The notes: a model not told the origin generated them from the letters alone. DNA of 64,000 nt from Gordonia sp. SL306 (GCF_026625785.1 NZ_CP113063.1:4402001-4466000); one strand, 5' to 3'. Shown: positions 51,386 through 60,330, counted from the first letter of the stretch. Numbers and translations: made by a program.

Positions 51386-52435
51386 CTATTGCCGGGCCCG
51401 AAGCCAGGCTCTGCCGATGGAACCGGCGCCGCCGGTGTTGGTGCCGACGAAGACGCCGGAGTTTCCGCCACCACCACCTGCGCCTGGCGCGGTGGCGGGG
51501 TTGCCGTTGCCCGACGTTGTGGTGCCGCCGGTACCGCCGGGGTATGTGACCCCTTGGAAGGTGGTGCTGCCGGGGCTGGCACCCGCGGTTTGGGCGCCGT
51601 AGGGCGATGTGCCCGTGCCGCGCCCTCCGGGTCCACCAGTTGCGGTGACTGTGATGGAGGCTGCGGTCGCTGTGGTTGCACCGCCCGCGGTTCCGTTGTT
51701 GTTGCCGTTCCCGCCACTGCCTGCGGTGCCGACGGTGATGGTGATGGTCGTTGCGGTCCATGGGATGTCGACGCCACGTTCGAGGGTGATGGTTTGCCAG
51801 GCCCCAGCTTCGCCGCCTTGACCGCCGTAGATGCTGCCGAAGGCGTGGCCACCACCACCCCCGCCAGCACCGAGGAGTACGACGTCGATGTAGCGGCACC
51901 ACCAGGGGATCGCGTAGTTGGTGGCGCCTGCGGTGGAGTAGGTGGTGGTGGCTGCTGCGGTGGTGGGGAATGCTGCGCCGAGGGCGAGTGCTCCGGTGGC
52001 GGCCAGCGGCAGGGTTGCGGGCATTCGGGCGAGCGCCCCCCAGGATAGGAGCGCCTGCGCGGTGATGGGTAGCGATGCGGGCCAGTACTTCTGCGCCGCG
52101 GGGAGCGCGACGGCGCCGCTCGCGGTGGGCTGGATCGTGGCGGCCATGCGCGCGGTCGCGGCGAGGTTGACGGCACCGGCACCTGCCGGGTTGAGGGTGG
52201 CGGGGATGCGCGCGTACGCCGGGAGGGTGAGCGCTCCGACGCCGGTCGGGTTGAGGGTGGCGGGCATCCGCGGGTATGCGGCGAGCGCGAGGTCGCCGTG
52301 GCCGACTGGGGCGAGTGCCACCTCGTAGGACACCCGCCATCCACCCGTCGGTTCCGGGGCAGGCGCATCGGGTCCGGCCGGTGACCATCCAGGCCGGACG
52401 GTATCGGCCGTGGTGGGGCCGTCAGGTGACCACAT
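51386..52435 (-). CDS. phage minor tail protein, tandem repeats plus glycine-rich tip domain
   Basis: A 349-residue protein from the ATG at 52435, overlapping the upstream gene by 14 bases. Residues about 54-154 hold five ~20-residue repeats of the form Y(A/P)R(M/I)PATLNPxGxGAxxL. From about residue 185 (WWCRYIDVVLLGAGGGGGGH) it becomes a glycine-rich adhesin-like domain, ending GSIGRAWLRARQ. Such Gly-rich ends are found on phage receptor-binding tips. It probably contacts the host surface. Confidence 0.75.
   Translation of the reverse strand: MWSPDGPTTADTVRPGWSPAGPDAPAPEPTGGWRVSYEVALAPVGHGDLALAAYPRMPATLNPTGVGALTLPAYARIPATLNPAGAGAVNLAATARMAATIQPTASGAVALPAAQKYWPASLPITAQALLSWGALARMPATLPLAATGALALGAAFPTTAAATTTYSTAGATNYAIPWWCRYIDVVLLGAGGGGGGHAFGSIYGGQGGEAGAWQTITLERGVDIPWTATTITITVGTAGSGGNGNNNGTAGGATTATAASITVTATGGPGGRGTGTSPYGAQTAGASPGSTTFQGVTYPGGTGGTTTSGNGNPATAPGAGGGGGNSGVFVGTNTGGAGSIGRAWLRARQ
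51970..52276. repeat. coding repeats (five ~60-bp units) in the tail protein gene
   Basis: Degenerate units of about 60 bases encoding the 20-residue repeats in the tail protein. The first two are most alike (PRMPATLNPTGVGALTLPA and ARIPATLNPAGAGAVNLAA). The boundaries are approximate. Confidence 0.6.
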
Positions 52436-52907
52436 GGGCGGCGATGTGGTCGAGGGCCTGCTCGAAAGTGGTGCCGGGGCCGAGGACGGCCCACGGGGTG
52501 AGTCCGTCAAGGGGGTCGTCGTTGTCGTCGATCGCGGTGACGGTGAACGTTTCGCCGGTCTGCTCCTGGCGCATCCCGCCCCACCGGACGCCGTTGACGA
52601 GGAACGTGACCTCGGTGTCCGTCTGCTCGACGGTCAGCCTCTCGGCCGGCGGCTCTTGGCCTGGCCGGTCTGAAATCCACGACATGATCGGCGTACGCAC
52701 CAAATCCGCACGGAACACCGAGGTAGGACCAGGCAGCGCGGGGATCGTGGTCGGCTTCTCGATTCCCTCGGGAATCCTGCGGGCCATCATTGCCTGGACG
52801 GAAGCTACATCGAGGCATTGAATGATGTAGTGCTGCAAGCCAACCCGATACAGTCGAGTGGTTGGCGCCCAGCCGTCCAGCGTGTTGATAATCAGTTCCA
52901 TGTCCAT
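52422..52907 (-). CDS. phage tail-region protein of unknown function
   Basis: A 161-residue protein beginning MDMELIINTLDGWAPTTRLY, with a central part RLTVEQTDTEVTFLVNGVRW and a C-terminal helix FEQALDHIAAHV. Two bases separate it from the preceding tail gene. No known family was recognised. Its place between two glycine-rich tail genes suggests a chaperone or baseplate part. That is a position-based guess. Confidence 0.7.
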   Translation of the reverse strand: MDMELIINTLDGWAPTTRLYRVGLQHYIIQCLDVASVQAMMARRIPEGIEKPTTIPALPGPTSVFRADLVRTPIMSWISDRPGQEPPAERLTVEQTDTEVTFLVNGVRWGGMRQEQTGETFTVTAIDDNDDPLDGLTPWAVLGPGTTFEQALDHIAAHVVT

Positions 52908-52909
52908 CG

Positions 52910-55042
52910 TTAACTCGCTTCGATCAGCACGCCACCGTTAGCGGGTGCTCCCATCGCTCCAGGAGAACCGTTAGTCGTACTCACGTTGTTGTTGTAGGAG
53001 CCGCCAGTTGCGTACAGGCCTGGCGCGCCGCCTGGCCAACCACCCGGGCCGCCGTTGCCGCCGTTCTTCGGAGCCGTACCGTCTACGCCTCCGCCACCGC
53101 CGTTGCCACCAGCACCACCGCCTGCGTAGGCGCCATTCGTGTAGTCGGCTGTTTCCCCTGCGCCGCCATTGCCGCCGTCGCCCGTCTGGTTGGCCGGGCC
53201 ACCGTTTCCCCCAGAAGCGATGTGGCTACCACCCCCGCTCGCACCCGAGGTCGCATCCGTATTGCCTGATCCGGTCAGGTATTTCTGACGGCCTTGCGCT
53301 TGCCCGCTACCACGGTTTCCGCCTGACGTCTGGTTCGTTGCCTGACGGTAGAGCCCATCACTGTCGATGATGAAGTTGCCGGTCCCGGTTGATAGCGCCC
53401 ACGAGCTGCCGTAGTTGCCAAACCTGGACGTTTTCCTCGCGGGCAGATCGGTTGGTCCAGTGCTGATTGCCCCCGCGCCAACTACCACCGACACGGCCGA
53501 CAGATCCACACCCAAGGCTTCCAACTGTGCCGCTGTGAATGCCCGAAACATGAACGCGCCGCCAGCGGACTGCCCTTGCGACGATGACTCCCACATCCAC
53601 ACCTTGAACTTGCCGAACGCAGATAGATCGAGGGTGGTGGAGGTGGCGCACGTGAACAGGGTGCCGCCACCCTCCAGAGCCGAGAGGCGGTTCTGGTAGT
53701 TAGCGATTACCTCACGGACAGCGGTGTCGCCATCGGAACCACCCGAGTGTCCGGAGATGATTGCGGCGTGGGTACCTACGGCCGTGTTGTTGAGACTGGT
53801 GACCTCATCTACCAGTTCCTGAAGGCGGTCGGCGATGTCACCCCCGACCATCGGCACCTTGCGGATGCCCTCGAGAACCGCGTTGATGACCGCGAGGGTC
53901 TGCGCGTGGGCGTTGCTCAACGCGGTCGACAGACCCGACACCAGGGACTGTGGCAAGGCGCCGATCACCGTCGACGGATTGGCCAGGAGGTTGCCGATCA
54001 GGTCATCGAGGTTCGCCGCCTGGTCCTCCGTCGAGTCCAGCCAGTCACCCAACTCGTCGGCGAGGTCGAGGATCTTGTCGAGGATGCTGCCGGTCGGGGT
54101 GATGCCGAGCGCGGTGAGTGCCTGGTTGACCAGGTTGGTGAGACCCGTCCACAGATCGCCCAACGAATCCGGTAGGTCGGTGATCCAGTCCTGCGGCAGC
54201 GACGTCGCCGTCTTCCGCAACGACACATCGTCGAACCACACCGTCCCCGCCGTCACCGCCGCCGCCACCGCCAACTGCACCTTCACCGAGTCGACACCGG
54301 CCGGAACCGTGAACGTGCCGTGAAGTTGCGACCAGCCACCCGACGCCGCAGGCGAGGAGATCGGATCGCCGATCGTGGTCGTCGACACCAGCGTCGGCCC
54401 GTTGAAGGCGCGCACCTGCAGCAGGAACGCGGTCCCCGTCGAGGCGATACCGGACCATTTCGCGTAGGCCTCGACGGCGAGTGCCTGCCCCTCCGACGCC
54501 GCGACAGCTTCCGAGTTCAGCACGTGCAGCGTGCCGTCCGCGGTGGTGCGTGTCGACCCGGGGGCCGTCCGCCCCTGCGAGGCATCCCACGTCCACACGG
54601 TGCCGCCGTCGACGATCGTTGCTGCCGAACCGAAGTCGCCGAACCCTGACAGCAGATTCGGCGACGACGCATTCGACAATTGCGACAGGAACAGTTGTGG
54701 GATACGTGACGGATCGATCAGACCGCCGGCCAGCGACCGCAGGGTGCCGACCGCGGACTGGATCGCGAGCAGCGCAGCATCGTCGCCGGTGTAGTCGCCC
54801 TCGAAGACGTTGACCAGTTCGCCGAAGTCGACATCGCCGCCGAACAGGTCGCCCCACGGGTTGAGGGCGGCCTCGATCTCCTCGATGGTGTCGAAGTCGG
54901 TCGGATCGAGCCCGAGTTTGGGTGCGATGAGCCGGGCCAGCGGCGCGACGATCATCGCGTTGATCATCTTCTCGCGAATCACGGCGAGTTTGTCTTCGCC
55001 GACGCCCGGCGAGCTACCTGGCCAGTGGAATGCCTCTGCCAT
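52910..55042 (-). CDS. phage minor tail protein with carbohydrate-binding-like and glycine-rich domains
   Basis: A 710-residue protein. The N-terminal 60 residues start MAEAFHWPGSSPGVGEDK. Residues about 140-285 resemble a carbohydrate-binding beta sandwich (SEGQALAVEAYAKWSG to GTVWFDDVSLRK). Residues about 290-430 are helical. The last 140 residues are glycine-rich with many GGNGG turns and end GGVLIEAS. This is the usual architecture of minor tail proteins of Gordonia and Rhodococcus phages. It probably binds the cell wall. The ATG shares a base with the LysB stop. Confidence 0.82.
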   Translation of the reverse strand: MAEAFHWPGSSPGVGEDKLAVIREKMINAMIVAPLARLIAPKLGLDPTDFDTIEEIEAALNPWGDLFGGDVDFGELVNVFEGDYTGDDAALLAIQSAVGTLRSLAGGLIDPSRIPQLFLSQLSNASSPNLLSGFGDFGSAATIVDGGTVWTWDASQGRTAPGSTRTTADGTLHVLNSEAVAASEGQALAVEAYAKWSGIASTGTAFLLQVRAFNGPTLVSTTTIGDPISSPAASGGWSQLHGTFTVPAGVDSVKVQLAVAAAVTAGTVWFDDVSLRKTATSLPQDWITDLPDSLGDLWTGLTNLVNQALTALGITPTGSILDKILDLADELGDWLDSTEDQAANLDDLIGNLLANPSTVIGALPQSLVSGLSTALSNAHAQTLAVINAVLEGIRKVPMVGGDIADRLQELVDEVTSLNNTAVGTHAAIISGHSGGSDGDTAVREVIANYQNRLSALEGGGTLFTCATSTTLDLSAFGKFKVWMWESSSQGQSAGGAFMFRAFTAAQLEALGVDLSAVSVVVGAGAISTGPTDLPARKTSRFGNYGSSWALSTGTGNFIIDSDGLYRQATNQTSGGNRGSGQAQGRQKYLTGSGNTDATSGASGGGSHIASGGNGGPANQTGDGGNGGAGETADYTNGAYAGGGAGGNGGGGGVDGTAPKNGGNGGPGGWPGGAPGLYATGGSYNNNVSTTNGSPGAMGAPANGGVLIEAS

Positions 55043-55752
55043 CAGGCCACCTGCTCGATCATTCTCGCCAGCTTCACGGCATAGCCTCCGGTGACATAGT
55101 CGGTGGTGTGCTTGGTGCCGAGGTAGAAGGTGGCATCCCTGATCGCATTCTCGATGTCATGCCAGCGCCACGGCGCCCACCATGCCTGCGCCTTCTGCTT
55201 TGCCAGTTTCTCCACATTGTCGACAGCCCAACGTTTCCCCGCCTCGGGGGAGCGAATCGACATCCACTCGGTGAGATCGGCTACCGAGCGCAGCGGCGAG
55301 CCCATCGGCAAGTCGGCGATCGGATCGAACGGCGCGTACACCGAGAAGTACGGTCGCGGCACCGACAGCGGGCCCGCTATGCCTGCGCGGCCCGAGTGTG
55401 TGAGCTGGTGCGGGTTGCCGAGGGCGCCGACGGCGACTACCTCAAGATTCGTGCGTTGGGGCAGGATCTCGCGGGCGAACGCGACGGCCGCCATGGCGCC
55501 CTGCGAGTATCCGCCGACGGCGCACACGTTCGGCGACTCGGCGACCGCGAAGGTCAGCCCGACCATGCCTGCCGAGATCGATTCGGCGGGGGAGATGTCG
55601 CCGACACCGGTGGCCGGTCCGAACGTGGCGGGGTAGTCGACGTAGCGGAATCGGACCCGTGTGCTGTCGAGTGAGAGTCGCAACGCCTCGGAGGCGGCCG
55701 ACCGTTTGCCAGGTGCCGACCAGGTGCCATCAAGCCAGAGGAGATCGATCAT
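55042..55752 (-). CDS. lysB: phage lysin B, mycolyl-arabinogalactan esterase
   Basis: A 236-residue cutinase-like alpha/beta hydrolase. The catalytic Ser is Ser83 in GGYSQGAMAA, the acid is probably the Asp in YAPFDPIADLP, and the base lies in the C-terminal HTTDYVTGGY region. LysB cuts the ester linking mycolic acids to arabinogalactan, so it opens the outer membrane of mycolic-acid bacteria at the end of lysis. Intact and of family length. It overlaps its neighbours at both ends. Confidence 0.88.
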   Translation of the reverse strand: MIDLLWLDGTWSAPGKRSAASEALRLSLDSTRVRFRYVDYPATFGPATGVGDISPAESISAGMVGLTFAVAESPNVCAVGGYSQGAMAAVAFAREILPQRTNLEVVAVGALGNPHQLTHSGRAGIAGPLSVPRPYFSVYAPFDPIADLPMGSPLRSVADLTEWMSIRSPEAGKRWAVDNVEKLAKQKAQAWWAPWRWHDIENAIRDATFYLGTKHTTDYVTGGYAVKLARMIEQVA

Positions 55753-56132
55753 CGCGATGATGCCTTCCCGGCCCACTCGCGCAGAGTGTCAGCCCACAGT
55801 TGTCGTTGCGTCCGCCGGTCCCCCGCGGCCCGACGTGCTGCGCGCCCCTGCCGTTGGATGCGGACGAGTAGCACGATCAGCAGGGCGAGGGAGATGGCGC
55901 CGCCGATGTAGATGGACAGCCGATACCAGTGGCGGCCCGGGTAGTCGGAACTGGTGATGACCGAGAGCGACACCTGCAGCACGACGAGTGTCCAGATGAC
56001 CGACTTCATCGCGTAGATGCGGCCGATCTCGGTGCGCCACCACGGTGACTGGGACACGTACTGCAGGGTGAACACGAGCTGCTCGACCGCCAACACGCAG
56101 AGCGCGATGTCGGCGACCATCTTGGCGGTCAC
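55749..56132 (-). CDS. phage membrane protein, probable lysis accessory or holin-like
   Basis: 127 residues with three hydrophobic helices (VADIALCVLAVEQLVFTL, SVIWTLVVLQVSLSVIT, LSIYIGGAISLALLIVLLV) and a basic C-terminal tail. GTG start overlapping the upstream stop by 4 bases. Its place between LysA and LysB suggests a lysis role. No family was recognised. Confidence 0.72.
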   Translation of the reverse strand: MTAKMVADIALCVLAVEQLVFTLQYVSQSPWWRTEIGRIYAMKSVIWTLVVLQVSLSVITSSDYPGRHWYRLSIYIGGAISLALLIVLLVRIQRQGRAARRAAGDRRTQRQLWADTLREWAGKASSR

Positions 56133-56335
56133 TGAACGCCACCGAAGGCTGCGCGCAGGGCGTCGGCGAATCCGTTCCGTAGAAGTTCCTGGTTCAAGCT
56201 GTCCTCCAGCTCTCGGGCACGTCGGTCGACGCGTTCGGCTTCGTAGCGCCGAACTGTCGACTGGTGCTGTCTCAACTCGGCCGCGTCGGCCCGCTCTCGT
56301 GCGATCTGCAGTTCTCTGCGCCACCACAGCTTCAT
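56129..56335 (-). CDS. short phage helical protein in the lysis cassette
   Basis: 68 residues, almost all charged helix (RERADAAELRQHQSTVRRYEAE), starting MKLWWRREL. It has no membrane segment apart from the Trp-rich start. It overlaps both neighbours by 4 bases. It may regulate the membrane proteins next to it; the function is unknown. Confidence 0.68.
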   Translation of the reverse strand: MKLWWRRELQIARERADAAELRQHQSTVRRYEAERVDRRARELEDSLNQELLRNGFADALRAAFGGVQ

Positions 56336-56628
56336 GGGCTGCGCTCCTCCGCCAGTTGGCGTATGGCTTTCACGATGGCTTGCTGCACTTCGGCAGCCGC
56401 CGTCGAGCGGGCGGCAGCATCAGCGAACTTGGCGATGCTGCTGCCGTCCTCGACTGACCGTTTCTCGGCGGCCTCGATCTCGCGGTCCTTCTGCGCCATG
56501 ATTTCTCGGTGGTGGACGCCGAGGACGATCCAGCCGCGGATGAGGGCGATGACGAGTCCGGCCACGGCCACGATCAGGAACGACACAATGCCGACGCCGT
56601 TCCATGCGGCCGGGGTCAGGATGGTCAC
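56332..56628 (-). CDS. phage membrane protein with one N-terminal helix and coiled coil
   Basis: 98 residues, GTG start. One hydrophobic helix (VGIVSFLIVAVAGLVIALI) is followed by a charged helical tail (HREIMAQKDREIEAAEKRSVED). The shape resembles holin or spanin-like accessory proteins of actinophages. It is coupled to both neighbours by 4-base overlaps. Confidence 0.72.
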   Translation of the reverse strand: MTILTPAAWNGVGIVSFLIVAVAGLVIALIRGWIVLGVHHREIMAQKDREIEAAEKRSVEDGSSIAKFADAAARSTAAAEVQQAIVKAIRQLAEERSP

Positions 56629-56873
56629 GCGCCGGGTTCGTCTCTACCCACCCCGTTGTCGAGTCCGTCGATCAGGGTCGCGTTCTTCACGAGGAACGCA
56701 CCCGCGGTGGTTGCGGCACCAACAACGACGGTGATCCAGACAGCCACCGTGTCGGGGATGACGGACGCCGCGCTGGTGAGTGCCTGCGTGAGGATCAGCA
56801 CGAGCGCGCCGAGCGCCACGATCAGGGTTTTGCGGATCTGGGAGGGCTTGTAGCCGAACAGCTTCATGGTCAT
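56625..56873 (-). CDS. phage holin
   Basis: 82 residues with two hydrophobic helices (LIVALGALVLILTQALTS and VAVWITVVVGAATTAGAFLV) and a charged C-terminus, the shape of small class-II-type actinophage holins. It directly follows LysA with an ATGA overlap. It would open the inner membrane for LysA. The holin call rests on size, topology and position. Confidence 0.75.
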   Translation of the reverse strand: MTMKLFGYKPSQIRKTLIVALGALVLILTQALTSAASVIPDTVAVWITVVVGAATTAGAFLVKNATLIDGLDNGVGRDEPGA

Positions 56874-58432
56874 GCCGCCTTTCCGGTGAGGTCGACCTTG
56901 ACGCCCGTGGGCACGTAGGTCAGGGTTCCGTGCTCGAAGTGCTGCACGATGTTGTCGGTGCCGGGCACCGGGGTTTCGTCCGACGTGGGGTAGCCGACGG
57001 CCGATTCTTCCCAGCCCATCGCCTTGTACTGGTCGCCGATCGCGCCGTGGACGTAGAAGCCGCGCGAGGCCCCGTCCTGGCGCAGCAGTGTGCCGCCCTC
57101 GAATGCCTGCACCGCGCCGCCGTCGAGCTTCGTGAACGGCCGTGTCGGGTAGCCCAGTGGTCCGGTCTCCCACTGGTAGTCGGCACCCCACGTCTCAAAC
57201 AGCCCGCCGTGAGGGATGACGTAGGCAGCCTTTGCGCCGCTGCGCCAGTAGATGTGCGCGTCGGCGAACTCGGCCCAGGCGCCGTCCTTGAGCTTGTTCT
57301 CGCCCTTGGTGATGCGAGCGCCCACCCACGGTGTCGCGGCGGCCGCGGCGTCGATGAGGTTCGGCACGACGGGCGCGACACCAGCCGACAGAGCTCGCTT
57401 GATGAGCTCGTCGAACGGGAATCCCATGCCGGGGTCGGTGTGTCCGCCGCCGCGCTGCCCGAAGTCCATGTGCCCGACGACGCCGGCCGCCTTGATCGGC
57501 CAGCCCGACCGGCCGCGGTCGCCTGCGTAGACGAGCGGGATGCCGTACTGCTGGTGCGCTGCGGCGAGCGCCTTGGCCGCCCGGGTGATGGCCAAGTCTT
57601 CGTTGAGTCCGTCGCCCGAGTCGTCGACCCCGTCGAGCCATTGGCCGCGCGACCATTCGGCGAACGATCCGGCGATGCAGATGTGGATGCCGAGATCGTT
57701 CGCGTCGGCGGCCGCCCACGGTCCCTCGTTGAGGGGGACGATCTCGACGGTGTCGCGGCCGTCGATCGACAGGTTGTAGGCAACCGGGTTGCCCGTCGTC
57801 GCGGTGCCGTTGCAGAAGTTGGCGAGCGCGACCGCGGTGCTCTTCGCCTGCTGCGTGTGGAACACCGCGAACGGGGTTCTGGCTCGCGGGCCGTTCGAGT
57901 TGCCGATACCGGCGCTGCTCGCGTTGTAGCCGTGCATGACCTTGGTGATGCCGTAGTCGGGCATGGTGGTACCTCCGGTGTTGAGTCGGTCGTAGAGTGC
58001 CGAGGCTTCGGTGAACCGCTGGTCGTAGCGGTCAGGGAAGGCGGACCCCTGCACGGCCTGCGCGTAACTGCCGGGCGAGCGGGTGCCGTTGTAGTCGAGC
58101 TTCGCGAGGCGTCCGAAGAACAGTGCCGCCGACTTGGCGACGTCCATGCAGGTGGCGCAGTCGGCCCACCACCACTGCCCGTTGCTGCCCTTGCGGATCT
58201 GCTGCTGGAACACGCCGACGCTGTAGCCGTCGGAGCCGACCTCATCGTGCGGGAGTTTCAGCGACTCGGGAACTTTCGCGTTGGCGTACATGAGGATCGG
58301 GCCGACCTGGCCCGGGGCGATCGGTCCGGCTTCCACGAGCGCGGTCGCCAGGCCGATCTTGATGCCGCGCGGGGTGATGCCCATCGAATGACCGGTGGCG
58401 ATGATGGTGCGGGCGTAGTCGTCCGATGACAT
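56870..58432 (-). CDS. lysA: phage endolysin (lysin A) with LGFP cell-wall repeats
   Basis: A 520-residue modular lysin. Residues about 1-120 form a lysozyme/transglycosylase-like domain: Glu34 in ATALVEAG and GYSVGVFQQQ further on. Residues about 160-345 form an N-acetylmuramoyl-L-alanine amidase of type 2, with MHGYNAS and the zinc-site strings GHMDFGQRGGGHTDPG. The C-terminal 150 residues carry LGFP-type repeats (GPLGYPTRPF, ESAVGYPTSDE) that bind actinobacterial walls. ggaggt stands six bases before the ATG. All domains look intact. Confidence 0.88.
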   Translation of the reverse strand: MSSDDYARTIIATGHSMGITPRGIKIGLATALVEAGPIAPGQVGPILMYANAKVPESLKLPHDEVGSDGYSVGVFQQQIRKGSNGQWWWADCATCMDVAKSAALFFGRLAKLDYNGTRSPGSYAQAVQGSAFPDRYDQRFTEASALYDRLNTGGTTMPDYGITKVMHGYNASSAGIGNSNGPRARTPFAVFHTQQAKSTAVALANFCNGTATTGNPVAYNLSIDGRDTVEIVPLNEGPWAAADANDLGIHICIAGSFAEWSRGQWLDGVDDSGDGLNEDLAITRAAKALAAAHQQYGIPLVYAGDRGRSGWPIKAAGVVGHMDFGQRGGGHTDPGMGFPFDELIKRALSAGVAPVVPNLIDAAAAATPWVGARITKGENKLKDGAWAEFADAHIYWRSGAKAAYVIPHGGLFETWGADYQWETGPLGYPTRPFTKLDGGAVQAFEGGTLLRQDGASRGFYVHGAIGDQYKAMGWEESAVGYPTSDETPVPGTDNIVQHFEHGTLTYVPTGVKVDLTGKAA

Positions 58433-58469
58433 GGGTGACCTCCGGTCACAGTGACGAAATGGGTTGGCA

Positions 58470-59204
58470 CTAAATGGCGTTGGCGAAACCGTGCAGCGAA
58501 CCTTGGATGTCGCCGAGGCCGCCGAACAGCCGATCCCACGGACCTTTCGCGCGCTTGTCGCGGCCGATCGTCGGCGTTTCGACGACCCGCTCACCGGGGG
58601 CGTCCTCGATGGTCACCGACGACACGTACTGTTCGACGGTGTTGCCGCGGTCCCAGCAGGTGACGATGTCGCCCAACTGGTAGCGGCGCGGGGTGTTGTT
58701 GTCGACGCCGAAGCTGATGCCGCGGCCGTCCGGTGTGCCACCTTGGGCGGTGATGGTGAGTTCTTCCTTGCCGCCGTGCTCTTTGAGCCAGGTGTGCGCG
58801 GTCGAATATCCGTCGATCGACCAGGCCGCCGTGTTGTCGGCGAACCCTTCGGGGAGCGCGTCGGCGTGCCCGATCTCGTCGGCAACCTCCTGATCCCAAT
58901 ACACCTGGTAGGCGAAAAAGATGTTGTCGAACAGGTCACCGACGCCGACCGAGAGGCCTGCAACACCGCCGGCGCCGGGGATGGTGGCGATGGCGGCGAC
59001 GATGGCGGCGATCGCAAGGTTGGCGCCGATCTCGATGATGTCGTTGAGAACCGACGGACTCTTACCGCCGACGATCGCCCGCCATGCGGTGGCATGCGTC
59101 TCGGAGTACTTGAACGACCTGATCTGCCCGCCGTCGGTGCGGAACTGCACGTGGCGGCGATCCCGCTTGAGTTGGGTGGTGAACACGTATCCGGCTTGGT
59201 CCAT
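58470..59204 (-). pseudogene. gp37-like phage tail protein, 5'-truncated
   Basis: 244 codons from the first ATG, but good coding sequence in the same frame continues upstream to about 59300 (SSDTFLDLTQLLKPVNDGLW), then reaches a TGA near 59330. The known siphovirus gp37-like tail proteins are clearly longer, so the N-terminal part is missing. The remaining part has a hydrophobic stretch IGANLAIAAIVAAIATIPGAG and ends GDIQGSLHGFANAI. It might still be translated from 59204. Confidence 0.65.
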
Positions 59205-59430
59205 GTCGTAGGACCACAGGCCGTCGTTGACGGGCTTGAGGAGTTGGGTGAGGTCGAGGAATGTGTCGCTCGAGGGTCCGCCGCCGGACGCCGACCCGGG
59301 TGTAGACCCGGTACGCCGACGCCAGTAGGTCGGTCAGGTCTGAGGTTGTCAGCAGCCGTTGCGGTATTTGCCGATGCACCCAGTGCAGTTCGGCCATCAG
59401 TGATTCACGGTCATTCATGGGAGAAGCCAT
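59062..59430 (-). pseudogene. 5' fragment of an unidentified phage gene, broken by frame junction
   Basis: An ATG at 59430 with agaggtg before it begins MASPMNDRESLMAELHWV, and high-GC third positions continue to about 59285. After that this frame loses coding character (many third-position A/T) while the frame of the tail fragment takes over. The two pieces may be the ends of one gene after an internal deletion and frame change, or of two genes. I recognise no family in the first 45 residues. Confidence 0.5.
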
Positions 59431-59530
59431 GCGGGCTACACCTCTATGGGATCGAGCGCCCGGGCTGGGGCGCAAACGGGCACGCGATAAGCGCTACGGA
59501 TCGCCGTCGGTCCCAGTACCCTTGTGGGTG

Positions 59531-59923
59531 ATGAGCGACGTCAGGCGACCGGATTACGGTTCGGAGATCCGCAAGCTACGGCTTGGGCGGGGTTGGGGTC
59601 GCGAGCGGTTGGCGGAAGAATCCGGCCTCACCGTTGCCGACGTCGATGAGGCCGAACAGGGTGACTTCGACAACGTGGCTGCCATTTTGACCGCGCTCGA
59701 AGCGGAACCGCTCACGTTGGTGTTGCCGCAAGCGATGGCCGACTATCTGCGGACGGTGCGGCCGATTGCTGATCGTGTCCCGGCGGAGCAGTTGCCGATC
59801 GCGCTGGCGGAGTGTCTGGGCATTCTGGCGCGCGCGGCGGCCGGTGTGGAGGCGTCGGCGACAGTGCGGCAGTACAACGTCGTCACTGGTGGCGAGGTCG
59901 ACATCGATCAGGTCGTTCATTAG
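59531..59923 (+). CDS. XRE-type helix-turn-helix regulator, probable element repressor
   Basis: A 130-residue protein. A helix-turn-helix of the Cro/CI type spans about residues 10-65 (GSEIRKLRLGRGWGRERLAEESGLTVADV). The rest is helical with a short C-terminal beta part (VRQYNVVTGGEVDID). It is divergent from the tail/lysis operon, as a repressor would be. ATG at 59531; a GTG one codon earlier is possible. It probably keeps the lysis genes silent. Confidence 0.75.
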   Translation: MSDVRRPDYGSEIRKLRLGRGWGRERLAEESGLTVADVDEAEQGDFDNVAAILTALEAEPLTLVLPQAMADYLRTVRPIADRVPAEQLPIALAECLGILARAAAGVEASATVRQYNVVTGGEVDIDQVVH

Positions 59924-60330
59924 CTCTGTTCGTTCACTGTTTTCGTTCCGCTGTGCCACCCCGAGGGCCTTCCCGTTGTTGGTTCGGTCGAGCGTTTGTT
60001 CGTTCACTCGTACTCGGACCGGTGATCCACTTCTACCGCAGCGAGAATGTGGTGACCTGATCGTTATTTGAGGTCGCATGTCGGACATTCGCGAGAGCGC
60101 AGTTCGTGCAAGTGCCCAAAGTGGAACATGCCGGTAGGTATGGAAGTCGGGACTGTTCACGCTGCTAGGGGCCTAGATGTCCGGTTTACGATCCTGACAT
60201 GGACTGCACCAGAATGTATCAACCGTCGTTGCAACGGTAGTGCAACCGGACTCTATAGTAGGCACCCGCTGACGCAATTCTGTTGCATCACATACGATCC
60301 CTCGCATGGGGGGACGATGAGGAGTAGATC
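59924..60330. other. non-coding control region of the element
   Basis: 407 bases, richer in A/T than the surroundings, with no supported gene. It holds 12-bp direct repeats tgttcgttcact at 59927-59938 and 59997-60008 and a candidate promoter (ttgcaa at 60229-60234, tatagt at 60254-60259, 19-base spacing). The inverted pair gttgcaac/gtgcaac lies around 60228-60246. Binding of the element regulator or an excisionase is possible. Confidence 0.5.
60229..60259 (+). promoter_or_regulatory. candidate promoter for DUF2510-integrase pair
   Basis: ttgcaa and tatagt hexamers 19 bases apart, 71 bases before the DUF2510 start. The fit to sigma-70-type sites is good apart from the slightly long spacer. 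Confidence 0.4.
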
